Shown here one piece after another: positions 1 through 5,701 of a DNA stretch of 5,701 bases. The DNA is taken from assembly GCA_030430725.1 (NCBI GenBank), contig JAUIKP010000244.1, forward strand, positions 1 through 5,701. The letters run 5' to 3'. Made by a program: the position numbers and the translations under genes. How positions within the stretch are numbered: position 1 is the stretch's first letter; each line of letters opens with the position of its first letter. Below the pieces are notes generated by a model. The model was not told the DNA's origin. It made no database searches and worked only from the letters and a program-made list of their open reading frames with translations. The DNA comes from Nitrospiria bacterium (GTDB taxonomy: Bacteria > Nitrospirota > Nitrospiria > Nitrospirales > UBA8639).

Positions 1-734
1 GACGTTCCTGTGAGCTGATTGGCCTGGCTCTTCCAATCCCGGATGATGCCTGGGCGCCCATCATGACCGAAATGCTGATTCGGAATGGGCTTCAGGATGC
101 CGGTCTCCGCGTGACGATTTCCCGTGGAGAAGGGGAACTCGGGATTGACCCTGGTCTTTGTCCCCGCCCAACTCTCGTCGTGATGGCGAAGGCTGTGGTG
201 TCCTATTCTGCTCACATGCGAGAGCAGGGAGTCCGGTTGCAACTGGTCTCAATTCGACGGAATCCAGAGTCTGCTCAATCCCCTCAAATTAAGTCACTGA
301 GTTTTCTCAACAATATTCTGGCCAAGCAGGAAGCCGTGCAGGCCGAAGCGTTTGATGCCCTGATGTTGAATATAGATGGTCATGTGACGGAATGTACGAC
401 GAGCAATATTTTTTTTGTGTCTAACCATCGGTTGCATACTCCATCGGTTGCTTGCGGGATCCTAGAGGGGATCACTCGGGAAGTGGTGATGGCCTTAGCC
501 AGGGACTTAGACATTGAAGTGGCAGAAGGGGCGTATGTGGCCGAGGATGTGCTTCAAGCAGATGAATGCTTCATGACGAATACCGGTCTGGAAATTATGG
601 GGGTCTCTCAAATTGGAAGAAATCCTATTGGCCAAGGCAGGAGTGGGGAAATTACGATGGCCTTATGGCGGGCGTTCCGAAAAAATTTGGACCGATGGTT
701 GGGGCCGGTTGTCACGGGCCCACACCCATCATGA
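1..734 (+). CDS. Class IV PLP-dependent aminotransferase (BCAT / D-amino acid aminotransferase / aminodeoxychorismate lyase family), 5'-truncated by window edge
   Basis: The reading frame is open from the first complete codon (position 3) to TGA at 732-734, giving 243 visible residues. The family is usually about 280-300 residues, so some 40-60 N-terminal residues lie outside the window. The ATG at 63 is internal: the residues before it (RSCELIGLALPIPDDAW) are a normal part of the fold. Family hallmarks seen in order are an RGEGELGIDP segment, the IKSLSFLNNILAKQEA block whose Lys (codon 291-293) is the expected Schiff-base lysine, the TECTTSNIFFV strand with the conserved Glu (codon 390-392), the GILEGITREVV cofactor phosphate-binding turn (GITR from 468), and a C-terminal MTNTGLEIMGV segment. 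The fold-type IV assignment is firm. The substrate is not resolved: IlvE-type, D-amino acid aminotransferase and PabC-type lyase activities share these motifs. The gene converges on nadB with 3 bases between stop codons. Confidence 0.9.
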   Translation, partial: RSCELIGLALPIPDDAWAPIMTEMLIRNGLQDAGLRVTISRGEGELGIDPGLCPRPTLVVMAKAVVSYSAHMREQGVRLQLVSIRRNPESAQSPQIKSLSFLNNILAKQEAVQAEAFDALMLNIDGHVTECTTSNIFFVSNHRLHTPSVACGILEGITREVVMALARDLDIEVAEGAYVAEDVLQADECFMTNTGLEIMGVSQIGRNPIGQGRSGEITMALWRAFRKNLDRWLGPVVTGPHPS

Positions 735-737
735 CAT

Positions 738-2384
738 TCAACTCCGTCTGGTTTTTCCTGTTTCCTTCCGGGTGCCCTCAGTGGCTTTGGAAGGAATTTC
801 CTGTTGACAGTGACTATGGATTTTCCATGCTAAGCCTTTAAAGAATGGATAGTCTTCACGGAAATGCGCGCCCACACTATTGGCTCTCCACAGTGCAGAT
901 TCGGCAATGCATTGCCCAATCAGAACCATATTCCGTGTTTCTAATCCTGGCCGGTTCCACGGAGCCGCCGACAGCTTTTGTGACCATTGCTGAATCTGGT
1001 CGACCGCTTTTTTTAGTGAGTTTCCTGTTCGCACCAATCCGACTTTAGACCACATCAAGCGACGCAAAGAGTTTCTAATTTTTTCCACATCTTGAGTGGA
1101 CATCTTCCGGCCAGTGGGTTTTCGGAGAAGGGGGGGATCCGAGAAGTTAGGGAAAGAGCCCCTCGTCGAATAGGTTGAAGCGGTTTGAGCTGCACGATAG
1201 CCAAAGACCAGAGCTTCCAGCAAAGAATTGCTCGCCAGTCGATTCGCCCCATGCACCCCTGAGCAGGCCACTTCCCCGGCCGCAAACAGGCCTGGAAGGG
1301 TAGAGGCCCCATGCAGATCGGTTTTGACTCCCCCCATAAAATAATGAGCACTGGGGGAGACGGGGATCCATTCCTCGGTGATGTCAATATCGTACCGTAA
1401 GCAGGTTGAGTAAATGGTGGGAAACCGTTCTTTCAAAAATGTTGCTCCCAAATGCGTCACATCCAGGTAGACATGGCGAGCTTTGGTTCGTTGCATTTCC
1501 GTCCAGATCGCTCGGGATACAATGTCCCGTGGGGCGAGTTCCTGGCTCCGATGATAGTTTTTCATGAAGCGTTCGCAACGATTATTACGCAAAATTCCTC
1601 CTTCTCCTCGTAGCGTTTCGGATAGCAGAAAGGGAGGACTTGAGGGGAGATACAATGCGGTCGGATGAAATTGGATGAATTCCATATCCTCCAGCACGGC
1701 GCCGGCTCGAAATGCCATGGCAATGCCATCTCCGGTCGCATTGGCTGGATTGGTGGTTCGAGCATAGACCTGTCCGGCACCTCCTGTGACCAAAATTGTG
1801 GCGGGGGCATAGACGATCTTAAGGTGTCCACTTAATTCATCCAGAATTAATGCTCCCCAGCATCGTCCGTCATGGATACATAGCTCAACCGCTACATGAT
1901 TGCCCATCCATGTCAGATTTTTCAGCGTTTGGGCTTTCACGCTGAGCGCACGAACCATTTCGCTGCCAGTGGCGTCCCCTCCGGCTCGTAATACCCGATG
2001 ACGGCTATGGGCTCCCTCTCGCGTGAACGCCAATTTGCCATCAACCGTGTCGAATTTTGCTCCCCATTCGATCAATTCATGAATGCGCGAAGGGCCTTCT
2101 TCAACGAGTATTTTGGTGGCTGGTCGCGAACAGAGTTGATGCCCGGCTTTGAGAGTATCCGCCAAATGGAGGACCACGTCATCTTCTTCACTGAGGGCCA
2201 CGGCCACGCCTCCTTGGGCGTAAAAGGAATTATTGTCCTGGGGCCCACCTTTGGCGACCATGGTGACTTGTCCATGTCGACTCAATTCAATTGCGGCTCG
2301 AAGGCCTGCCACCCCCGCGCCTAAAATCAGAAAATCGGTGGAAATCACGTGAGAGGAATGGTGAGATGTGACAGCGGAAGGCAT
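738..2384 (-). CDS. nadB: L-aspartate oxidase (quinolinate synthase subunit B)
   Basis: This FAD enzyme oxidises L-aspartate to iminoaspartate, which NadA condenses with dihydroxyacetone phosphate to quinolinate in de novo NAD synthesis; it is expected in the cytoplasm. The 548 residues match the usual 530-550. Visible motifs are the N-terminal dinucleotide-binding GAGVAG (22-27), NNSFYAQGGVA (51-61), TREGAHSRHR with Glu123, FIQFHPTAL with His240, APRD with Arg286, SAHYFMGG with His347, and GANRLASNSLLEAL with Arg382. The last four correspond, at a constant offset of -4, to the E. coli substrate/catalytic residues His244, Arg290, His351 and Arg386, which favours aspartate oxidase over the related succinate dehydrogenase/fumarate reductase flavoproteins. 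A helical C-terminal domain ends in a Lys/Arg-rich tail. The ATG at 2382-2384 is the only sensible early start, although no Shine-Dalgarno precedes it. It lies 34 bases after the lipoprotein gene and is probably co-transcribed with it. Confidence 0.96.
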   Translation of the reverse strand: MPSAVTSHHSSHVISTDFLILGAGVAGLRAAIELSRHGQVTMVAKGGPQDNNSFYAQGGVAVALSEEDDVVLHLADTLKAGHQLCSRPATKILVEEGPSRIHELIEWGAKFDTVDGKLAFTREGAHSRHRVLRAGGDATGSEMVRALSVKAQTLKNLTWMGNHVAVELCIHDGRCWGALILDELSGHLKIVYAPATILVTGGAGQVYARTTNPANATGDGIAMAFRAGAVLEDMEFIQFHPTALYLPSSPPFLLSETLRGEGGILRNNRCERFMKNYHRSQELAPRDIVSRAIWTEMQRTKARHVYLDVTHLGATFLKERFPTIYSTCLRYDIDITEEWIPVSPSAHYFMGGVKTDLHGASTLPGLFAAGEVACSGVHGANRLASNSLLEALVFGYRAAQTASTYSTRGSFPNFSDPPLLRKPTGRKMSTQDVEKIRNSLRRLMWSKVGLVRTGNSLKKAVDQIQQWSQKLSAAPWNRPGLETRNMVLIGQCIAESALWRANSVGAHFREDYPFFKGLAWKIHSHCQQEIPSKATEGTRKETGKTRRS

Positions 2385-2418
2385 GGTAATGACTGGAACA
2401 GGGAAAAAGAATTGATAA

Positions 2419-2913
2419 TTACGAGGGAAAATTGAGACGGTGTGTCACGCCAAACGGCAGGTCTCCTTCGACCCTGCGGAGCAGAATGACTTGATTGCCA
2501 CTCCATAACAGGATTCCATGACCGCTGGCTTGAGCGGAAGATTCCTGGGGAGTGCGTTCCCAGTTGCCTTGCCAGGAAACAAAGGACGAAATTCGGTCAC
2601 CATCAATCACCATGCGGTCGATGGTCAGGTCTAGCTGAATACTTGAGAAGGTAGCAAAGTCTTCCCGAACATTGGCCTCCAAACGGTCAAGATTTTCCAG
2701 AGGAAGGAGTAATTCCTGGAAGCCGGAGGCATCTTGATTGACATAGGCGGTTTCCAATGCTTTGATGGCTTGCACTATTCGTTGGAATCTGGCGTGGTCC
2801 TCAGGATATTTGGGGGCTTTTTTCGAACATCCCGTTCCGGCAAGCGAAAATATGACCGGAAAGGTGAGCAAAAACACAAAAACCCGATTGTTAAAAAACC
2901 GAAGCCGAATCAT
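2419..2913 (-). CDS. Small predicted lipoprotein, possibly NTF2-like fold
   Basis: The protein has 164 residues. The N-terminus has basic residues (R3, R5, R10), a hydrophobic stretch (about 11-25) and the sequence SLAGTGCSKK, placing a candidate lipidated Cys at 29. The site lacks the classical Leu at -3 but fits the permissive lipoprotein pattern (small residue at -1, small/hydrophobic at -2 to -4). The mature part would be about 136 residues, anchored to the inner or outer membrane. It starts with a helical region (IVQAIKALETAYVNQD, then LLLPLENLDRLE) followed by alternating strands (IQLDLTIDRMVIDGD, SFVSWQGNWER, GHGILLWSG), ending in GDLPFG. Helix-then-curved-sheet order with a W-x-G-x-W strand resembles SnoaL/NTF2-like proteins; this is inferred by eye only. 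No enzyme motif is recognisable. It is the upstream gene of the nadB unit. No Shine-Dalgarno precedes the ATG, and a promoter-like element sits almost on the start codon. Confidence 0.8.
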   Translation of the reverse strand: MIRLRFFNNRVFVFLLTFPVIFSLAGTGCSKKAPKYPEDHARFQRIVQAIKALETAYVNQDASGFQELLLPLENLDRLEANVREDFATFSSIQLDLTIDRMVIDGDRISSFVSWQGNWERTPQESSAQASGHGILLWSGNQVILLRRVEGDLPFGVTHRLNFPS

Positions 2914-2921
2914 GAAATTCT

Positions 2922-2951
2922 ATAATGAAGAAGAATACCGTAGGGGGTCAA
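2922..2951 (-). promoter_or_regulatory. Candidate sigma70-type promoter for the lipoprotein-nadB unit
   Basis: Read on the minus strand, TTGACC (2951-2946, 5 of 6 to the -35 consensus) is followed after 18 bases by CATTAT (2927-2922, 4 of 6 to the -10 consensus). A start point about 7 bases downstream would fall at about 2915, only a couple of bases before the ATG at 2913. That would give a leaderless or nearly leaderless mRNA, which agrees with the absence of a Shine-Dalgarno. A second -10-like TATAAA (minus strand, 2962-2957) lies further upstream without a good -35 partner and would leave a leader of about 37 bases. Prediction by eye. Confidence 0.35.
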
Positions 2952-3013
2952 GAGAATTTATAGAAAGTAGATGATTATGGTGTGACGGAACAGGTATGCT
3001 GCAGATGACTTCC

Positions 3014-3042
3014 TTGACACCTTTCTTGGCCCTATGATAGGT
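3014..3042 (+). promoter_or_regulatory. Candidate promoter for the bS22-like gene and downstream gene(s)
   Basis: A perfect -35 hexamer TTGACA is at 3014-3019. The -10 element is ambiguous. TATGAT at 3033-3038 matches 5 of 6 but leaves only 13 bases of spacer. The hexamers at standard spacing (GATAGG, ATAGGT or TAGGTA within 3036-3043) match poorly. The element faces the 31-codon gene at 3138 and would leave a leader of about 90 bases. TTGAC (3014-3018) is also mirrored by GTCAA (3044-3048), which may be chance. Confidence 0.4.
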
Positions 3043-3137
3043 AGTCAACCGGCATTTGGGGCAAGTTACCCAATACGGGGAGAGAATTTTTCGAACCACG
3101 GTTTACCAGGAACGATTTCACCCAGGAATGTAGCTTT

Positions 3138-3233
3138 ATGTCGAGTGTTGTCAAAAAGCGGAGGAAAAAAATGCGTAAGCATAAACATAAAAAGCTCCTT
3201 CGCCGAATGAAATTTGCCAAACGTCGTAATTAA
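3138..3233 (+). CDS. COX24/AURKAIP1-domain microprotein (bS22/mS38-like small ribosomal subunit protein)
   Basis: A 31-residue protein runs from ATG at 3138 to TAA at 3231. It has 10 Lys, 7 Arg, 2 His and no acidic residue. It begins MSSVVKKRRKKM and continues KHKHKKLLRRMKFAKRR. The SSVVKKRRKKM-x-K-x-x-KKLLRR layout is that of the COX24 C-terminal/AURKAIP1 family, whose members are about 30-35 residues in bacteria. Established knowledge of the family: mycobacterial bS22 and mitochondrial mS38 bind the small ribosomal subunit near the decoding region. A role as a ribosomal protein here is inferred from that similarity. The start at 3138 keeps the conserved S-x-V-K-K-R-R block and has an AGGA (3124-3127) upstream. 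A GGAGG (3160-3164) also stands 6 bases before internal Met12. The gene is followed 15 bases later by a second small gene, suggesting co-transcription. Confidence 0.85.
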   Translation: MSSVVKKRRKKMRKHKHKKLLRRMKFAKRRN

Positions 3234-3248
3234 TTTCCATAGGCCGGG

Positions 3249-3488
3249 ATGGTCAAGGGCTTGCATATGACCCAGGGGAAAAAAACTCGTATTCGGGTCC
3301 GTTCCTCTCTGTCATCTTATGTAGGAGATATCTTGATCCCGCCTATGCGAAATCGAATCTCAGATGTTTTAAATGATGAGTCTGTCTTGTTTATTAACTT
3401 AACAGACGTGCTGATCAATGACACTGAACATTCTCCGTTTGTGGCTCTAAATAAAAATCAGATCGAATCGGTTATTCAACTCGACTAG
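3249..3488 (+). CDS. Conserved-looking small protein of unknown function (possibly DUF6812-like)
   Basis: The protein has 79 residues from ATG 3249, or 73 from ATG 3267. The later start has the better ribosome site (AAGGG at 3255-3259, 7 bases away) and drops only MVKGLH, so it may be the true one. The sequence has no signal peptide or membrane segment, so it is probably cytoplasmic. It alternates basic and hydrophobic residues (TRIRVRSSLSSYVGDILIPP), followed by NRISDVLND, a VLFINLTDVLIND strand, and a closing FVALNKNQIESV strand. This pattern of short beta strands around an R-I-S-D-V-L-N-D turn and a terminal F-V-A-L-N-K strand reminds me of DUF6812-type small beta proteins, but I cannot confirm it. 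No catalytic or metal-binding motif is evident. It lies between the bS22-like gene and the ABC exporter on the same strand. A weak hairpin plus T-rich stretch overlaps its stop codon (3483-3505). Confidence 0.75.
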   Translation: MVKGLHMTQGKKTRIRVRSSLSSYVGDILIPPMRNRISDVLNDESVLFINLTDVLINDTEHSPFVALNKNQIESVIQLD

Positions 3489-3595
3489 CCGCCAATTGGT
3501 CTTTTCTCTCGCCTGCTTGCACCTTCCGGTTGTGGTTTCGGGACATCCCATTCTTTTTCTCAACGGATAATATTACGTGTTCGAGTAAGGCTCCT

Positions 3596-5362
3596 ATGAA
3601 CTATTTGTCTCGATTTACTCCCTTCCTTCGTCCGTATCTGATGACCATGGTCGGTGCGGGGGTCTTGGTGATGGGCGTTGCCGCCTGCAATCTGCTCCTC
3701 ATCCGGTTGGGCGGCTCATTGTGGGATCTTATTACGGTTCAACGCGATTTGCCGAAGTTGACAAGCATGGTGTGGGTCTTTGTCGGGTTGGTGGTCGGAC
3801 AGGGCTTCTTATCCATGGCTCATAGTTATTTGACCGCGCTGGCTTCCCAGCATGTGATGGCGGATTTTCGTACCCACGTTTTTTCCCACCTCCACCGTTT
3901 GTCACTGAATTTCTTTGCAAAACGGCGAACAGGAGAGTTGATTTCCAGATTAATGAACGACGTCGGGGTGATTCAAAATTTGTTAACTGAAACGCCGATG
4001 GATGCCCTGAAGCATCTCGTGACCATCATTGGGGGTGTGGGATTTCTTTTGGTGATGAATTGGCGGTTGTGTGTTCTGATTCTCATTCTTTTGCCTCTGC
4101 TGGCTTTCGTCGCCAGGATATTTGGGAGGCGGTTGAAAGCCTTATCCATGCAAATTCAGGATCAAACGGCCCACGTCACCACGTTGATTGAAGAGGTGGT
4201 GTCTGGCATTCGTGTGGTCAAATCGTTTGTTCAGGGTAAACGAGAGGACGCGCGGTTTCGTTCAGCCGTCGAGACGTTATTAGCGACCACCATGAAACGG
4301 ACAGCGGTGTTGGCCGTTTTTGTTCCCGTGATCACCTTCTGTACCTTTGTGATGGCGATTGGGGTCTTATGGTATGGGGGAAAACAGGTCATCGAAGGCC
4401 AGCTATCGCCTGGGGAATTATTTGCCTTTGTTCTTTTTGCGGGGATTTTAATTGGCCCGTTTGGGTCAGCTGCCAGAATGTTCTCCCAAGTGAAAGAAGT
4501 GCAAGGAGCGATGACCCGGGTGTTTGAGCTTCTGGATACTCCACTGGAAATTCAGGATAGTCCGATGGCGAAGGCCTTAACGCCCATTCATGGGCAGGTA
4601 CAGTTCGATCGTGTGCAATTTGGCTATGAGGGCCGATCCTCCGTGTTGGATTCGGTGTCATTTTCGATTCAGGCTGGGGAATGTGTGGCGTTAGTAGGAC
4701 CCACCGGAGCCGGGAAGACAACGATTGTGAATTTACTGCATCGCTTTTATGATCCAACTGCCGGTCAGGTGCTGATCGATGGACATGATCTCAGATCCAT
4801 CCAAGTGGAGAGTTTGTATCACCAGTTGGCGCTTGTGCCGCAGGAAACGCTGCTGTTTGGTGGAACGATCGCAGACAATATCGTGTATGGTCGAGCCGAT
4901 GCCTCTGAGTCTGACATGATTGAGGCTAGCCGCCGAGCCAATGCGCATGAATTTATTCAGTCGCTTCCTGATGGCTATGATACCATTCTCGGTGAAAAAG
5001 GGATCAATTTGTCCGGGGGGCAGCGTCAGCGCATTGCCATTGCCAGGGCGCTACTCAAGGACCCGAGAATTTTGATCCTGGATGAAGCGACCTCAGCATT
5101 GGATAGCCAGTCGGAATCGCTGGTCCAGTCGGCCTTAACGGAACTGATGAAGGGACGCACCACCCTCATGATTGCGCATCGATTTTCTTCTATTCAACGG
5201 GCGAATCGTATTCTGGTCTTGCATAAAGGCACGATTGTGGAAGAAGGACTGCATGAAGAACTGCTTGCCAAGCGTGGGCTCTATCATCACCTCTATACAC
5301 TAAGAGAGGTCGAGGGAATAACGGAGCCCCTGGAAGACTCCGCCCAACCGTTATCCCAATAA
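3596..5362 (+). CDS. MsbA-like ABC exporter, fused permease and ATPase (half-transporter)
   Basis: The protein has 588 residues, typical of MsbA/Sav1866-type half-transporters that act as homodimers in the inner membrane. Likely membrane helices are about 16-38, 55-80, 138-156, 158-178, 236-260 and 274-292, a type IV exporter domain that includes the conserved RRTGELISRLMNDV block (110-123). The ATPase domain shows A-loop Tyr344, Walker A GPTGAGKTT (368-376, Lys374), Q-loop Gln416, X-loop GEKG, signature LSGGQ (472-476), Walker B ILILDE (Asp496, Glu497), D-loop SALDS and H-loop His528, so it should be catalytically intact. The ATG at 3596 is chosen because TAAGG (3586-3590) is 5 bases away; an in-frame TTG at 3530 would add 22 residues but lacks a ribosome site. 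The substrate is unproven: lipid A core fits the MsbA resemblance, but drug or other lipid export is possible. The gap of 107 bases to the preceding gene contains a -10-like GATAAT at 3566. Confidence 0.93.
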   Translation: MNYLSRFTPFLRPYLMTMVGAGVLVMGVAACNLLLIRLGGSLWDLITVQRDLPKLTSMVWVFVGLVVGQGFLSMAHSYLTALASQHVMADFRTHVFSHLHRLSLNFFAKRRTGELISRLMNDVGVIQNLLTETPMDALKHLVTIIGGVGFLLVMNWRLCVLILILLPLLAFVARIFGRRLKALSMQIQDQTAHVTTLIEEVVSGIRVVKSFVQGKREDARFRSAVETLLATTMKRTAVLAVFVPVITFCTFVMAIGVLWYGGKQVIEGQLSPGELFAFVLFAGILIGPFGSAARMFSQVKEVQGAMTRVFELLDTPLEIQDSPMAKALTPIHGQVQFDRVQFGYEGRSSVLDSVSFSIQAGECVALVGPTGAGKTTIVNLLHRFYDPTAGQVLIDGHDLRSIQVESLYHQLALVPQETLLFGGTIADNIVYGRADASESDMIEASRRANAHEFIQSLPDGYDTILGEKGINLSGGQRQRIAIARALLKDPRILILDEATSALDSQSESLVQSALTELMKGRTTLMIAHRFSSIQRANRILVLHKGTIVEEGLHEELLAKRGLYHHLYTLREVEGITEPLEDSAQPLSQ

Positions 5363-5479
5363 AGAGTCATACGAACCAAGGGAAAAAAGAAGTAAAGTAG
5401 TCTCCTCCCCTGCCCGCAATTGAAACGGGAATAGGTAGCGGTTGAGAATTCGTTATCCCGGTTCTCGTGAAAAATGAGG
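5363..5479. other. Convergent intergenic spacer without a clear intrinsic terminator
   Basis: This spacer lies between the exporter stop and the stop of the opposing gene. CGGGAATA (5427-5434) can pair imperfectly with TATCCCG (5454-5460), about 7 base pairs with a bulge and a 19-20 base loop. GAGAA/TTCTC is a second short pairing nearby. Neither is followed by a T-run on either strand. I see no gene and no convincing terminator here. Confidence 0.4.
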
Positions 5480-5701
5480 TTACTGAATTTTGGAGAAGTC
5501 GGCTGGGATGTTAATCAGTTTTCCATCAGGAAAAAACACGGCCAGGGTTCCAGGCGCCATTGGATCGAAGTCGGCATAGGCGAAGCGGGCGGTAAACCTC
5601 GACCGAAAGCTGACGGTATCCCCCGGAATTTTTCGGCCGCGCTCAGGCGGGCCAATATCCACAGGGCGAATGGTTGTTGAACCTTGCTGGAGAGCAATCT
5701 C
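5480..5701 (-). CDS. C-terminal part of an unrecognised protein, cut by the window edge
   Basis: On the minus strand the frame is open from the right edge (5701) to TAA at 5482-5480, giving 73 residues with no start needed inside the window. An internal GTG at 5662 is probably not the true start, because the preceding residues (EIALQQGSTTIRPVD) read as normal protein. The visible part contains DIGPPERGRKIPGDTVSFRS, then RFTARFAYADFDPMAPGTL and a final VFFPDGKLINIPADFSKIQ. Pro/Gly-rich turns between hydrophobic strands suggest a beta-rich C-terminal domain. No signature residues for a known family are recognised. The complementary plus-strand frame (5474-5680) is shorter and has less protein-like composition, so the minus frame is preferred. 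It is convergent with the exporter gene. Confidence 0.6.
   Translation of the reverse strand, partial: EIALQQGSTTIRPVDIGPPERGRKIPGDTVSFRSRFTARFAYADFDPMAPGTLAVFFPDGKLINIPADFSKIQ

Noticed and set aside
63..734. Complete aminotransferase starting at ATG 63
   Set aside because: The frame stays open to the left edge and the preceding residues fit the family, so ATG 63 is internal and the gene is truncated by the window.
1998..2324. 108-codon plus-strand frame opposite nadB
   Set aside because: It lies wholly inside the strongly supported nadB gene on the other strand and shows no recognisable protein features; it is an antisense shadow.
3032..3266. Minus-strand frames of 62 and 66 codons opposite the bS22-like gene
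   Set aside because: Their Phe/Leu-rich sequence is simply the complement of the Lys/Arg codons of the 31-residue gene, and no ribosome site supports them.
3483..3505. Intrinsic terminator after the 79-residue gene
   Set aside because: GACTAG/TTGGTC forms a six-pair stem with two G-T wobbles and few GC pairs, overlapping the stop codon, followed by TTTTCTCTC. It is too weak to call as a terminator.
3530..3595. TTG start that would add 22 residues to the ABC exporter
   Set aside because: The extension has no ribosome-binding site and is not typical of the exporter N-terminus; ATG 3596 has TAAGG 5 bases upstream and starts where MsbA-type proteins usually do.
4389..4757. 122-codon minus-strand frame opposite the ABC exporter
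   Set aside because: It is antisense to the conserved ATPase domain, is Pro/Ser/Arg-rich and resembles no family; it is a shadow of coding constraint.
5474..5680. Plus-strand 68-codon frame near the right edge
   Set aside because: It is opposite the minus-strand frame that is open to the edge, has less protein-like composition and no Shine-Dalgarno.
1..5701. Search for mobile elements, CRISPR arrays, tRNA/rRNA genes or a defence system
   Set aside because: No regularly spaced repeats, transposase or integrase motifs, cloverleaf-like sequence or defence-type domains were seen; the gene content is housekeeping-like.

Overview
This window looks like ordinary bacterial housekeeping chromosome. 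I see no phage, IS, CRISPR, tRNA or rRNA signal and no obvious foreign island. Base composition is moderate, roughly half G+C by eye. The gene set and protein style (class IV aminotransferase beside nadB, an NTF2-like lipoprotein, a bS22/mS38-type microprotein, an MsbA-type exporter) suggest a Gram-negative, possibly Nitrospira-like (Nitrospirota) bacterium of the lower-GC type. That assignment is inference from memory of similar proteins, not a search result.

Layout, left to right. (1) 1-734, plus strand: the C-terminal part of a PLP-dependent class IV aminotransferase, cut by the left edge. (2) 738-2384, minus: complete L-aspartate oxidase NadB, convergent with the aminotransferase and only 3 bases from it, so there is no room for a terminator between them. 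(3) 2419-2913, minus: a small predicted lipoprotein, 34 bases upstream of nadB and probably co-transcribed with it. (4) 2914-3137: a divergent intergenic region with promoter-like elements on both strands. (5) 3138-3233, plus: a 31-residue, extremely basic protein of the COX24/AURKAIP1 (mS38/bS22) family, a probable tiny ribosomal protein that is easy to miss. (6) 3249-3488, plus: a conserved-looking 79-residue protein of unknown function, 15 bases after it. (7) 3596-5362, plus: a complete MsbA-like ABC exporter with fused membrane and ATPase domains. (8) 5480-5701, minus: the C-terminus of an unrecognised protein, cut by the right edge and convergent with the exporter.

Functionally, NadB makes iminoaspartate for quinolinate/NAD synthesis, the aminotransferase belongs to amino-acid or folate-precursor metabolism, and the exporter probably moves a lipid or other hydrophobic substrate across the inner membrane. 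The genes do not form one obvious pathway. The most interesting element is the bS22/mS38-like microgene with its small partner gene; the lack of Shine-Dalgarno sequences on the lipoprotein-nadB unit comes next.
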